Assembly: GCA_016647705.1 (NCBI GenBank)
Contig: JAENRU010000497.1
Location: 1 to 64,000, forward strand
Source: Eucommia ulmoides
Lineage: Eukaryota; Streptophyta; Magnoliopsida; Garryales; Eucommiaceae
Length of the DNA: 64,000 nucleotides
Reading direction: 5' to 3'
The notes below the pieces were generated by a model, which searched no databases, had not been told where the DNA came from, and saw only the letters and a program-made list of their open reading frames with translations. Positions 1 to 11,302 of this stretch are shown piece by piece; the stretch's first letter is position 1; each line of letters begins with the position of its first letter. Both the position numbers and the translations under genes were made by a program.

Positions 1-529
1 TGAATGTATATATATATATATAAGATGCCTTTCATATTGCCTAGAAGGCGATGTTATATTTTATTTGAATGTCATTTCGTATTCCAACTCAAATATGTTC
101 TACTATACCATTTACTATTTTAATAACGACTTATTAGATGACTTATTGAGTGCTACCGATAGTTATCTCATCATCACCTAATACGCATATAGTTGTTTCT
201 TAATTAAAATCTCACATTTTCCACTATTAGCATTCCCACAATCGCGATCCACCTATTTTCACCACCAACAACACAACACCACTCAAATCCGCCCACTGGC
301 AAAATCACCACCGCTACTTGCCAACAAGACAACCCTCCGTGCACCATGCCAATGCATTAACTAATATAATGAAAGAAATAACACTCACGAACCAAACTAA
401 CTTATTAACATCCTATCTCATGTCCCCTACTGACACGACGACTGACACGTACTCCTATCTTATGGTTTTCTACTGACAAGACCACTGACAAGTCTACAAA
501 ACCTATAACCTAAGCTCTGATACCAAAAT
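1..529 (-). mobile_element. Leader (5' internal region) of a minus-strand LTR retrotransposon
   Basis: Read on the minus strand, this segment follows an LTR and begins with a primer-binding site matching initiator-Met tRNA, so it should be the untranslated leader of an LTR element whose body lies left of the window. No gag or pol reading frame is visible in the piece present. Fossil; family not assignable from this part alone. Confidence 0.4.
514..525 (-). other. Primer-binding site, initiator-Met tRNA type
   Basis: The minus strand reads TGGTATCAGAGC, the 12-base complement of the 3' end of plant initiator-Met tRNA. It lies four bases inside the LTR that ends at 530, the expected spacing for an LTR retrotransposon on the minus strand. 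Confidence 0.75.
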
Positions 530-1194
530 TGTCACACCCCATATAGGACACCCATCATGTGGGGCCGGCGTGACGTAGACATGACACCGCCGAACTCACT
601 AGTCAACCTCAATACGTCAATAACAAAATTGTAAATCTATACAACACATATAATAGTCCTATCTGATAGGGATACACCGTCCCGAATATAAATACAATCA
701 AACAAATCCCCTGAACCTTTCTTAGATTCCATTCCTAATATCTCGTCTCCAAAATTTTCTTCAAATGACTCATTTGCGTGACCCGCATAACTCTATCTAG
801 CGCCAGTAGGAGATCGACCGACTCCTAGCTATTTTACCTGCGAGTGTACTGCCTTCTTAGTAAAAATATTTTTAAAATAATAATTCATTCTACCACATCT
901 AAATGGATCAAGCCTGAGTATAGAAACAACACGTATCTAGTAACATTCTCCATAATATAAGCAGTGAAAATAAAGCAATAAATATAAGTTCCATCCAAGT
1001 TTGTCTAGTATAAAATCATACCCAAACCCATAATAAATAATAAATCACTCAATATAAGTAAAACACCACATCTCAAACACACCACTCCACCACAATACAC
1101 ACTGACTAGCCATAGTGATCATTTTAACCTCACGATCGGGAGTTTGCAACGGTACCGTACCATCTGTAAGATATGCCTTCCTACGAACACCCAT

Positions 1195-1340
1195 TACTCT
1201 ACCGAAGCGGATAATCACTGCGCAGTATAAACGTCTAACATCACTCTGCCGAAGTAAATAAATATCACTTCGCCGAAGCGGATAACATTACTCCGCCGAA
1301 GCGAATAGCCTCACTCTACCGAAACAGATAAATACTATGG
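1195..1340. repeat. Minisatellite with CCGAAGCGGATAA core
   Basis: About five degenerate units of roughly 28-33 bp share the core (A/C)(C/T)CGAAG(C/T)(G/A)(A/G)ATAA followed by a CACT spacer. It is followed by a looser series built on CATCGTCAAATCA (1340-1410). Both lie inside the 530-3283 LTR. Confidence 0.6.
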
Positions 1341-2182
1341 CATCGTCAAATCAAATACAACATCATCGAATCACAACCCAATAAATATCGTCTACTCAAC
1401 ATCGTCAAATCACCACGTCTATCTCTTTTTCTCAAAACCAACTTTTAAATCCAAAAATCATATTTCACACTTTCTTTTAAAGAAAACGTCTCATTTTATC
1501 AAAACCACTTTTCCACCCTTTATTTTCAGAAAACCAGGCATTTTTAGAAAAATAGATGTTTTCTATTCTCTTTTTTTTTTTAAAAAAAAAAAAAAAACAC
1601 CATCTAATTTCACCCAATCCAACAAAAATTCATTTTCAACTTCTTTTTGAAAACTATCGAAATCTTCCGAAAATCCAGTTTACCCACTCACTCCAATCCT
1701 GTTTGATCCATATCATTTATAAATTCATACAGTTTAAATAATTACCTCTTTCATCATATATATTTATAGAAAAATAGTTTGGTAAGAAGACAGTACACTC
1801 ACCTGAATATCCGTTTCCAAAAGTTCCATCGATTCTCTGCTACTGATCCTCTGGAAATCGGGAACCTATTCGTGACAAGGCCTAAATTAATATTTTATGT
1901 AAAAATAACCTAACCATTAAATATAGGCCCTAATTTTCGTAATTTCCTATTCCCCACATTCTATATCACTATTTAATGAGTAGGGTTCCGTTACCGTTTA
2001 CGGTATCGAATTCATTCACGCGAATGGTCTCAATATTTAATATTTCAATCACTTAAGAGACAATTTAAACACAATCAAATGCATATATTAAAAGTGATAG
2101 GAATTTTACCTCTTCCAACTTTTCCGTCGGTCGCAAAAATTAGATTTTTAATTTTTGTTGGGGTGGTTTGTGGAATTTTCCC

Positions 2183-2216
<34 letters not shown>

Positions 2217-2792
2217 CTTCCTGTTTCTTCTTCGTTTTTCTGGTCTACGCCCACTTCTCTGAGCCTCTCTCTCTCTTCCGCCGGCCTGCACCGCCGGCGA
2301 CGGCCACTATTTTCTTTTCTTTTTTCTTTTTCTTCTTCTGTTTTTCGTCTATGCTCCTGGTTCAGCCACCAATACCTCCACCGGCCCTCACTACCGGCGA
2401 CCCACACCTCTCTCTCTTCCTCTGTTTCTGCTTCTGCTTCAAATCAGCCGAGCGAGGCCGACACGCCACACACACGACCGCCTACTTAAATCGAATGGAA
2501 TACATACCCCCAACCCATCAATGATAATGGCGAACGGCACTTCCCAAACTACAGCTATCGACCCCTCCTCCGACCAACCTCCTTCTTTCTCTCTCTACCC
2601 TCCATTCCGGCGATGACGGCAACCACCATGCACACACAAACACACACTGATCACATACATACACATCACCGTTCTCGTACCTACAACGAACACACACACA
2701 TACCCACACACAGCGGTGCACACCCACCCACCCACTTGGTCATCGGACGGACGCACAGCTCACCGCCGGCAGCTTCCCTTCTCTCTCTTCGG

Positions 2793-2793
<1 letters not shown>

Positions 2794-2844
<51 letters not shown>
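2794..2844. repeat. Poly(T) run of about 51 bases
   Basis: Uninterrupted thymine run inside the LTR. It explains the apparent Phe- or Lys-rich ORFs on both strands here, which are not genes. Confidence 0.95.
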
Positions 2845-2965
2845 CTGGACGATTCTTTCCAATTTTCCTATCATTTATATGCATGGATCTAGTGGATCGA
2901 TCATGCTTCCTCTTCAAGCCACGTCGCCACTCTTTCTGCCGGCCAGCTGATCGTCATTGTTGTTT

Positions 2966-2968
<3 letters not shown>

Positions 2969-3003
<35 letters not shown>
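2969..3003. repeat. (TA)n microsatellite
   Basis: Uninterrupted AT dinucleotide run of about 35 bases near the right end of the LTR. Confidence 0.95.
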
Positions 3004-3008
<5 letters not shown>

Positions 3009-3781
3009 ACTACTTCTGGTTAATTTCTCTTTCCTCCCCCCCTAATTTCTATAATTCTCTTTTTTTAGTTCAATTTGTCATTTATGAGTTTCTTAAATTA
3101 TGATTCCACCCAAAAGTTTTAATTCGAAAGTCAAATGCCAATTTTGGCTTGAATGTTTTCTACATCTGCAAATTGACCCCTAAATGTTTGGTTTGAATTT
3201 TAATTAATCTAATTTCTCTCCGAATTTTCACATTCTTTAGAATGCAATTATAAATGACGTACTTACTAAGTCGGGGTCTTACATTTGGTGCTTCGCGATA
3301 CACGGCACCGTGCATCCAGAATACATATATTTGAATGTTACATTCCACACACACCATTCGAATGTTGAATGTAACACCCACACAACTTCATATCAACTCG
3401 ACCAAAAATCACAAATAGTACATCAAATTAACGCTGATTTTTTTATGATTAATATGATGTAAAAAGTTTATTTTTTGAACACAAAAAAAATCACAAAACA
3501 ACCAAGTTTCATGTTATTTTGATGTCCAACAGTCAATGCCCAGGTTTTGTGGAATGCAATTCTTGAACATTAACTACAGCTCCAGTAAAAGAAACAAAGA
3601 ATGCCTAATCTGGACACTTGCAGGGGCAGGATGGTCACGAAAAAACACAAAGGACCTAACAGTGCAAAAAAAAAAAAAAAAAAACTTGGGGTTTGATTGG
3701 TACATGTAATTGTGAAAAGGGACCTATTGGTGTGCGCCCCTATTTTTAATCGAATGGTCCCAGTGTTCCATTCAAAATATT

Positions 3782-3820
3782 AACGGCACATCGCCATTTC
3801 AGAAACGGCGATGTGTCGTT
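3782..3820. repeat. Hairpin in MULE copy 1
   Basis: The arms at 3782-3799 and 3803-3820 pair over 18 positions with one mismatch and one G.T pair, around a 3-base loop (CAG). It sits ~185 bp upstream of the splice donor, the position occupied by the hairpin array in the other MULE copy. Confidence 0.8.
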
Positions 3821-4382
3821 TGCCGAATCTTTCTCATTTCCATATCCCTGCTCCTTTCTCCATTTATACTGAGGAGAGTTTTGTTCATCCTAATTTTTTT
3901 TTTTTTTCCGTTTTAATCAGAGTGTTCATCATTTATTTTGCCGATTTTCTTCATCAAAATTTAACAAATATTACAACTTCACAACTCCTTCCCCCTATTA
4001 CAAAGGTAAGTTTTTTTATTTTATTTTTTGTTTAATTTATTTGTTAGTTTGATTAGTATGTTTTTTACTTATTATTTGTTAGTTTGATTAATTTACATAT
4101 TTGTTAGTTTGATTGGTTACTTATTTTTTACACATTATAATGTACTATTTGAAAAAAGGTTAGTTAGTTAATTAATTAGTTTAGTTGTTAATTTAGTTGT
4201 TTTAAAACATTAAAAAAACATTAGAGGATAGTTTAATTTTAATTTGTTATTTATTTAATTTGTTAGTTAGTTAGTTTGTTTTGTTAGTTAGTTTACTTGT
4301 TTTAGCTAGTTAATTTAATTTGTTGGTTTAATTATTTAATTTGTTAGTTAGTTGGTTAGTTTAATTTGTTAATTTAGTTGTT

Positions 4383-6010
4383 AAATTAAAAATTACACTT
4401 TGGCCCCTTTCACAAGTGTAGGAAAATATAAATTAATATATTATTTAAAAAAAATTAGTTAGTTAATTTAATTTTTGAATTTAGCTATTTAATTAAAAAA
4501 ATATTCAATTAAAAATATGCACTTTGACCCCTGAAAGTTTGACAATTACAAAAATATAAATTTTTAATATATTTTAAAATAAATTGTTAGTTAGTTTAAT
4601 TTTTGAATTTAGTTAAAATTGTTAATTAGTTAGTTTAATTTATGAATTTAGTTATTTAATTAAAAAAATATTTGTTTAATTTATTAATTTAGTTGTTAAA
4701 TTAAAATTACACTTTGGCCCCCTTTCACATGTGTAGGAAAATATAAATTAATATATTATTTTTTTTAAAAAATTAGTTAGTTAATTTAATTTTTGAATTT
4801 AGCTATTTAATTAAAAAAATGCACTTTGGCCCTTGAAAGTTTGACGATTAGAAAAATATAAATTTTTAATATATTATTTTAAAATAAATTGTTAGTTAGT
4901 TTAATTTTTAAATTTAGTTAAAATTGTTAATTAGTTAGTTTAATTTATGAATCTAGTTATTTAATTAAAAAATATTTGTTTAATTTGTTAATTTAGTTGT
5001 TAACTAAAAATTACACTTTGGCCCCTTTCACATGTGTAGGAAAATATAAATTAATATATTATTTAAAAAAACAAATTTAGTTAGTTAGTTTAATTTTTGA
5101 ATTTAGCTATTTAATTAAAAAATGTTTAATTAAAAAATATGCACTTTGGCCCTTGAAAGTTTGACAATTAGAAAAATATAAATTTTTAATATATTGTTTT
5201 AAAATAAATTGTTAGTTAGTTTAATTTTTAAATTTAGTTAAAATTGTTAATTAGTTAGTTTAATTTATGTATTTAGTTATTTAATTAAAAAATATTTGCT
5301 TAATTTATTAATTTAGTTGTTAAATTAAAAATTACACTTTGGCATTTTCACATGTATAGGAAAATATAAATTAATATATTATTTAAAAAAATTGTTTGTT
5401 AGTTAGTTTAATTTTTGAATTTAGCTATTTGATTAAAAAAATGTTTAATTAAAAAATATGCACTTTGGCCCCTGAAAGTTTGACAATTAGAAAAATATAA
5501 ATTTTTAATATATTATTTTAAAATAAATTGTTAGTTAGTTTAATTTTTGAATTTAGTTAAAATTGTTAATTAGTTAGTTTAATTTATGGATTTAGTTATT
5601 TAATTAAAAATTATTTAATTAAATTTGTGCACTTTGACCCCTCAAAATTTTGCAAATTGGAAAAATATAAATTAAAATATATTGGTTTAAAATAAATTGT
5701 AAGTTAATTTGAGTTTAATTTTTTAATTTAGTTGTTTAACTGTCGATTAGTGATGAAGTTGAAACACCTGCATTGGCTACGTATTTGTAACAAAACTTTG
5801 GCCCCCCTAAAGTATGACAATTAGAGAAATAAAAATTTTAATATATTGTTTTAAAATAAATTGTTAGTTAGATTATTTTTGAATTTAGTTAAAATTGTCA
5901 ATTAATTAGTATAATTTTTGACCCATCTAAGTTTGACAAATTGAAAAAATATAAATTAAAACTTGTTAGTTAGTTCAATTTTTTAATTTACTTGTTTAAT
6001 TAAAAAATGT
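4383..6010. repeat. AT-rich tandem array, units about 304-321 bp (MULE copy 1 intron)
   Basis: The marker ACACTTTGGC recurs at 4395, 4709, 5013 and 5334, giving spacings of 314, 304 and 321. Each unit also contains a second CACTTTGGCCC(T/C)TGAAAG half and TTAGTTAGTTTAATTT tracts. The array decays toward 6010. Flanked by a splice donor at 4006 and a conserved tail, it is best read as intron filler. Confidence 0.85.
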
Positions 6011-6610
6011 GTAATTACAGATTGTGCACTTTCATCCCTCAAATTAATTGAATCTATTGAGTTGATATTAACATGACGTGGAATTTATATTTGATTTAGA
6101 GTTAAAGTTAAAATAATTATTGAATAAATTAAAATAAGTAAAATATTAAGGATTGAAAATAAATCACTCAAACCCATAAAAAATGAACACTACAAACATT
6201 GGTATATGAACATAGTTTTGTGATTAAGTATTCCCCCGTCTTACACTCGAGAGAGGTGGCGAGGGAGTTTACGAACTGAGATTGTCGGATAGGATGAGCG
6301 TCATTAATAAAAATAGATTGAAATGAACATGTTTAAGTGAACGATATTAATCCCTAGGCAATAATTCTCATAAACGTCCTACCAATATATTAGTATTATT
6401 AGATAAATTAGTATTGTAGTATTAGTATTTATTAATTAAATACCATTTTTATCGCCTAGATAAAGTCGAGTTATGATAATCGCGGTATTCGACGATATTC
6501 TCAACTAATCCTTGTGAACACGATACCCCTACTCTCCCAACCTATACTAAAACTTAACCCGTACGCTTGCGGTGAAAGTGGCGACGCTAAATTAGTGGCC
6601 ACCAAGTTTT

Positions 6611-6628
6611 TGGCGTCGTTGCTAGGGA
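6611..6628 (+). other. Primer-binding site, tRNA-Asp type
   Basis: TGGCGTCGTTGCTAGGGA, a slightly decayed version of the sequence complementary to plant tRNA-Asp used by Athila-like elements. It lies seven bases after the LTR end at 6604. Confidence 0.75.
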
Positions 6629-6716
6629 TTGTGTTTTAGATTATCGTTGATATTATAAGTAAATAACTTGATTTTAATTTAGGCATTTATTTTGTTTATA
6701 ATTTTTCTTTTTAGTT

Positions 6717-7735
6717 TTGTTTTTGTTTACGAGGTACTCAGAGATGGATCATCAACAAGTCCTCTTTAGATTCTTTCAACAAGATTTCGAACCATTATTT
6801 TGTGCCTGGGAACATTACAAGGTATTACTACTTCGGTTCCCGAATCATCATTTCCCGAGGGAGTGTCAACTACTGAACTTCCTCGATGGGTTACAAGCTG
6901 CAACAAGAAATTGGGTTGAAAGAGGAAGTGGTACCACCTCTTTCGACCAACTAATCGTGAACAAGGCCTATTGGTTATTGGAAGACATGGCGGTATTTGA
7001 TTATCAGAGTTGCAATTCTTTTTCAAGCTACCAAAGCTTGGGGGAGAGTTAAACACTTCGAAGCCATGGATTGACACTTTGGACCATGATGAGGAGTCTT
7101 CCCCCAATCTGGAGGAAATCCTCTCTACTCTCATGGGGGAGACTCAGAGAGTCTTGAGGGAAACAAATGACCGGATCAACGAGCACGAGAATCATCTTGA
7201 TTTCATTGAGACGATCTGCGCTGACATTGATGTGACTGTAACATCTTTGCAGACGCAAATCGGTAAGCTAATTTGCTTCATTGAGATCGAGTCATATACG
7301 GTGCTACTGAGAGATGATCAAGATACATTCGATTGTGAAAGCCACTAGGAGGAACCGGAGATGAGCGGAAGGAGCTTGGGAGCATTCATTAGCGATAAAT
7401 CGAATGAGATGGGAACACAAGCAAGGCTTGACGATGGTGATTCTCAACCATTGGAGATCCAAATATTGATGCCTCCATTGATCCAAGAAGATCACATTTA
7501 TGAGGATCCGATGTAGTTTAATTATCCTTCGTCGCCATTTGCACCTTACATTCAAGCCAACCGTGTACAGAAGAATAAGAAGAATCTTGTTGAGAGCCCG
7601 AGCCAAGTAATGCCATATCTCACCAAGCTTGAGGGCGTTCACAACCAAGACCCGTATGTTGTGTTATTTGACACGTACTATGGGCAGAAGCCACTCTTTA
7701 ACGAGCCCTTCGTTGTGTCAAGTCGACAACCTTAA
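6717..7735 (+). pseudogene. Athila-like gag remnant
   Basis: The first reading frame (6717-7052) shows the gag signature of this family: a tryptophan-rich start, FPNHHFPRECQLLNF, a GLQAATRNW stretch and AYWLLEDMA. An acidic, coiled-coil-like region follows (TQRVLRETNDRINEHENHLDF). The protein would be a capsid-type RNA-binding polyprotein. The frame is broken in several places; this is a fossil. The homologous region of element C is 44866-45870, and both end with a similar PYVVLF(D/N)TYYGQK-like segment. Confidence 0.6.
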
Positions 7736-9298
7736 ATCAGGCGCTTCTTGGGAGGCACCCCAAGGGAAAAAAAATAATAAGTTAAATCCGTCACAACCGA
7801 CTTGATTCGGAGGCGAGATTCTCTCGCCTCCCAGGTACGTGTTCTAAATCCCAGTCTTCATTATAATGCTTTATGTTTCATTGGAATCGCTGACTGGGTT
7901 AATATGGACATTGTCCCATTTTAAGTTGGGAGTGATGTGTAGTATGTAGTATGTTTTAGTTGTAGTTTAAAAGTTATTGTTTTTACGTGTGCATGTTTGT
8001 TTAGGTTAGTTTGTGTTTGTTTGTATTTGTTGTTGCATGCTGAGTTTTGTATTCATCTAGGCCATTACCTGATAATGAAATTACCCCCTAATTGTTTGTC
8101 GTGGTCAAGGATAATACCTATTCATGTGTGTTCTGTGTGCTTGGCATGTCAATTAGGTAAAAATCATTCTGATCCTAAAATGCACAATCGCATAGACTTA
8201 GTGTATAACTATTCGAACGATTTGATGCCGATTATTTAGTAATAAGTTCATGACAAATTTGAGGAATCTAGAAATTGATTGGGGGAAACTTGAGGCGAAA
8301 TTATAGATGAAGTAATTTCGGAGGCATGATTTAGACCTTCATTTTTATCGCTTGATTCCTTTGAAACTACCTTGTAAAATTTTATCCCTCGTTACCTTGT
8401 CGAAACTGATAACCGTTTCAATTCTGAACACGTATAAATACCATATCCAATTAAAAAAATTTCAAACCATTGTCGCTAAGCCAAATATGCAAATTGAGTT
8501 AAATCAAATAGCATTAGTTTATGCTACTTAAAGTGAGCGGTTGGGGTTCGGATGAATTTTTTATTGATTCGGTATTAGTGTACTCACTTGTCATTCTTCG
8601 TTTATATCTCTCACACCCCTTAAATTGTAATAATCGAATAAGTTTGGGGGTGGGGTGGTAAAAAAAAAAAACTATGTGAATAAAGTTTTATTTTCGTTTC
8701 TTTTGACAAGTGAGTGCAAAGTTCTTAAATTCTTATTCAGGGTTGTGTTTTAAATGTTTGGGGTTACGAGAGTGAGATAGCGACAAGCGTTTGTGCCTCG
8801 GGTATCGTTGAATAACAACGATCACCTATTTTCTAATCCTGAGATACCCTTGGCCAATGTCCAAAACCGAACCAAGCCCTATTGATCTCTATGAATTTCT
8901 GAACCTACATTAGTGGATAGTCGAGTCCGGTCAAGCATATGGTTTTCCTAATCCTTATCGGTTTAAGTCATGAGCTTAGTTATTGAATAATCCAATCCGA
9001 TGTTTCGATAGTTATATATTTGATGTCTCACACACACACACTTGATATGGATCTAGAATGGTTTTTACTGACATTGAGTGTCAAAATTCTAGAACACCAT
9101 ATGGTGTGTGTTACTCCTGAACTTGGCAATATTTGGGGGTTGTTGAGGGGAAAATGTGTTGGTCGATAGAAGAATGTAAAACTCGCATAGTGTTATGTTT
9201 AGGTTGTTTGTGTTAGTCATTTCGTTGTGTTTTTTTATTTTATTTTAGTGTGAGTGTTTTGCTCGGGACTAGCAAAATTCTAAGTTTGGGGGTATTTG
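7736..9298 (+). mobile_element. Non-coding 3' internal region of Athila-like element A1
   Basis: No plausible coding. It is alignable by eye to 45900-47490 of element C (shared GGCCATTACC(C/T)GATGATGA region, AACACGTA and TAAGTTTGGGGGTG blocks). It ends in the purine-rich tract TAAGTTTGGGGGTA directly before the right LTR, the expected polypurine tract. Confidence 0.6.
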
Positions 9299-9592
9299 TG
9301 ATAGGTGTAAATTACCTATCTATTTCCAAACCGAACTTGTTAGTTTTCGAGTATGTTTAGTATGTTTTATTACATTTTAATTCGTTTATATTCTTTTTTC
9401 CATAAAACAGGTATTTGGGGTGAAAAGGGACTAAAACGGTCCTTATGCAGTCAAATCGGATCAAGAACGGTGGAAAAAATGTAGAAAAACAAGCAAGGAG
9501 GTAAGATTATGAAAACAGCAGCCCACCGCCTAGGCGTCCAGACCACTGCCTAGGCGGTGAAAATGCAGAGAAGACAAATTCTTGCTGAACAC

Positions 9593-9610
9593 TCACCGCC
9601 TAGGCGGTGA
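9593..9610. repeat. Perfect 18-bp palindrome (CTAG centre) in LTR
   Basis: TCACCGCCTAGGCGGTGA is fully self-complementary. Imperfect copies are next to it at 9526 and 9547, and it lies ~150 bp upstream of the LTR TATA box. Confidence 0.95.
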
Positions 9611-9676
9611 AATGGCAGAATGTTTTCCAATTCCAGTGCCTTCTCCACCGCTGCGGCGATCTCTGAATCGACATAC

Positions 9677-9694
9677 TCACCACCTAGGTGGTGA
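9677..9694. repeat. Perfect 18-bp palindrome variant in LTR
   Basis: TCACCACCTAGGTGGTGA differs from the palindrome at 9593 by one base in each arm, and the two changes are complementary, so symmetry is kept. Confidence 0.95.
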
Positions 9695-10712
9695 ATCTCA
9701 CCGCGTAGGCGGTCACTCTACGGATAGTTTAGGATATTTTGAGATATTTTTGAGCTTATATATATCCTCCATTTGCTTCCAAATAGAGGGTTAGACGTTT
9801 TGGGAACTCTTTAGAGCTCCGGGGCCATTCGACTAAGGGAAGATCACGTTGTGAAGAAGGAGGAAACGTTCTCGAAATGATTTTAGCATCGGATCTTCGG
9901 ATAAATGGCTAGTTTCTTCGTTTCTCTCTTTCTCTCTTAGATTTAGTTGAATGTTTGTATATGTTTAGCTCGTTTCTAGTTGTATATAGGGCTACGAACA
10001 TGTTTAGCTAAACATATATTGTCTAGGGCTTGATTGAATTCATGAAAACGTTGTTTATATAAAATCGATGTTTTGTTAGTGGTTGTTCATGTTTATCTGA
10101 TTGTGTTTGTCATGTTGTATTGTTTATTATGCTTGTTATGATATACCGAGAATACGGGGTTTGACACTCAGGAGAGGTAACCCCGGATTTGAACTAGGGT
10201 AAACATAACGCAACGATCCAATAACACAGGAAGGAGTTGGAAAGTGTGCAATCAACGACGTTGGGGTGAGACTCACATGACCTAGAGTCATTAAGACGTT
10301 GAGGGGGACTTCGACGTTGACACGAAGTCACGTATTCCCCCGTCTTACATTCGAGATAGGTGACGAGTGAGTTTACGAACTGAGATTGTCAGATAGGTAA
10401 GTGCCATTAATAAAAATAGATTGAAACAAACACTTTTAAGTGAACGATATTAATCCCTAGACAATAATTCTCATAAACGTCCTACCAATATATTAGTATA
10501 ATTAGACAAATTAGTATTGTAGTATTAGTATTTATTAATTAAATACCATTTTTATCGCCTAGATAAAGTCGAGTTATGATAATCGCAGTACTCGACGATA
10601 TTCTCAACCAATTCCCGTGAACACGATACCCCTACTCTCCCAACCTATACTAAAACTTGACCCGTACGCTTACAGTGAAAGTGGAGACGCTAAATTAGCA
10701 GCCACCAATTTG

Positions 10713-11302
10713 TCCCGGCGTGAGAGTAAGAGCTCAGAGAAAAAAAAAGGTTATAGAAATGTATCAAGTATGTAAATAGCGTTTGAGCGTTACCTCGGGC
10801 TTGCATAGCCCCTGGTATTTATAGGTGTTGGAACTGATTAGTTTCACCTAATCAGGCTTAGACATGGTTAATTAGGCAAAATCATGTGTTTAGTCGATAA
10901 TCTAGGGCGTTTAGGAGATAATCACTAGATTTGGACTTTTGGGCTCATTTGGAAAAGCCTGCGGGCCTCTGTCAAGCCTGTAGATGTGAGTTAGTGGAGG
11001 ACCTCGGAGATCCGTGAATATTTGGAAGAGAAATGGGCTAAAATAATGTGTTGGTTGAGACAAATGGCTAAGTCCCTGAAATTGGCCGTCTAGAGACACA
11101 ACATAGAGTTCTAGATGGCAACGTTCCTATGAGGCACACTGCTCCTTCTTGGGTGGAAAGGAAATTCTAGGGAATGAGCATTGGTTGGGGTATGCACTTG
11201 CCTGACACTTTAGATTCCTAAATGTGGCCACATCATGGTGATGGTGGACACGTGGCTGGGCCCTTGGTGCTGACTCGGTGACGCCTAAAAACACTTTCGT
11301 CA
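10713..11302 (-). mobile_element. Retand/Tat-type LTR fragment
   Basis: On the minus strand it starts TGACGAAAGTG and shares the order of the LTR at 39773-40563: a GGGCCCAGCCACGTGTCCACC block, GCATACCCCAACC, a CTATAAATACCAGGGGC-like TATA region (minus strand of ~10805-10825) and CTCTTACTCTCACGCC. It abuts the right end of element A1. Fossil, incomplete. Confidence 0.65.

Larger units (their letters stand above)
530..3283 (-). mobile_element. Long LTR of a minus-strand retroelement
   Basis: The segment starts with TGTCACACCCC at 530 and ends with GGGGTCTTACA at 3283. These are imperfect inverted ends with the TG...CA termini usual for LTRs, and a primer-binding site abuts the left end. About 2.75 kb long. 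It holds a CCGAAGCGG minisatellite, long poly(T) and TA runs, and CCGCCGGC-rich patches; the ORFs across it are low-complexity artefacts. A related LTR end in the opposite orientation is at 55020-55202. The second LTR is outside the window, so the TSD cannot be tested. Fossil LTR; right boundary moderately sure. Confidence 0.5.
3284..6229 (+). mobile_element. MULE 5' fragment (copy 1): hairpin, leader exon and repeat intron
   Basis: This segment is laid out like 13160-16220 in the MULE at 12918-22635. It has a GC-rich hairpin with a 3-base loop, a pyrimidine-rich leader with a TTTATACT TATA-like site, a splice donor AAG|GTAAG at 4006, then a long AT-rich tandem array. Its last ~220 bp (6010-6229) are nearly identical to 16010-16220. 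Similarity stops at 6229, where an Athila-like LTR begins; the transposase exons are absent. The part 3284-3780 has no assigned content beyond a 20-base A run at 3666 and a 9-bp inverted repeat GTTACATTC/GAATGTAAC near 3337-3375. The left terminus of the element is not identified. Confidence 0.65.
6229..10707 (+). mobile_element. Non-autonomous Athila-like Ty3/gypsy element (A1)
   Basis: Parts in order: incomplete left LTR (6229-6604), tRNA-Asp-type primer-binding site (6611-6628), a gag-like region (about 6740-7735), a long non-coding stretch, a purine-rich tract just before 9299, and a right LTR (9299-10707). The two LTR ends match closely over the last ~370 bp. No protease, reverse transcriptase or integrase is seen, so mobility would have needed another element's enzymes. 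It is a broken fossil with several interruptions in the gag-like part. Element C at 43278-51855 has the same plan. Confidence 0.75.
9299..10707 (+). mobile_element. Right LTR of element A1
   Basis: Starts TGATAGGTGTAAATTACC and ends GCAGCCACCA, 1409 bp. It contains GC-rich palindromes at 9520-9710, then a TATA box TATATATA (9757-9764). The rest carries the GGGGTTTGACACTC and GGAGAGGTAACCCC blocks seen in all Athila-like LTRs of this window. Solo or nested relatives lie at 23710, 23768, 29551, 43278, 47491, 48229, 51862 and 54185. Confidence 0.8.

Noticed and set aside
2075-2917. Several overlapping 70-136-codon ORFs on both strands
   Set aside because: They are translations of poly(T), CT-rich and CA-rich tracts inside an LTR; low complexity and no family signature.
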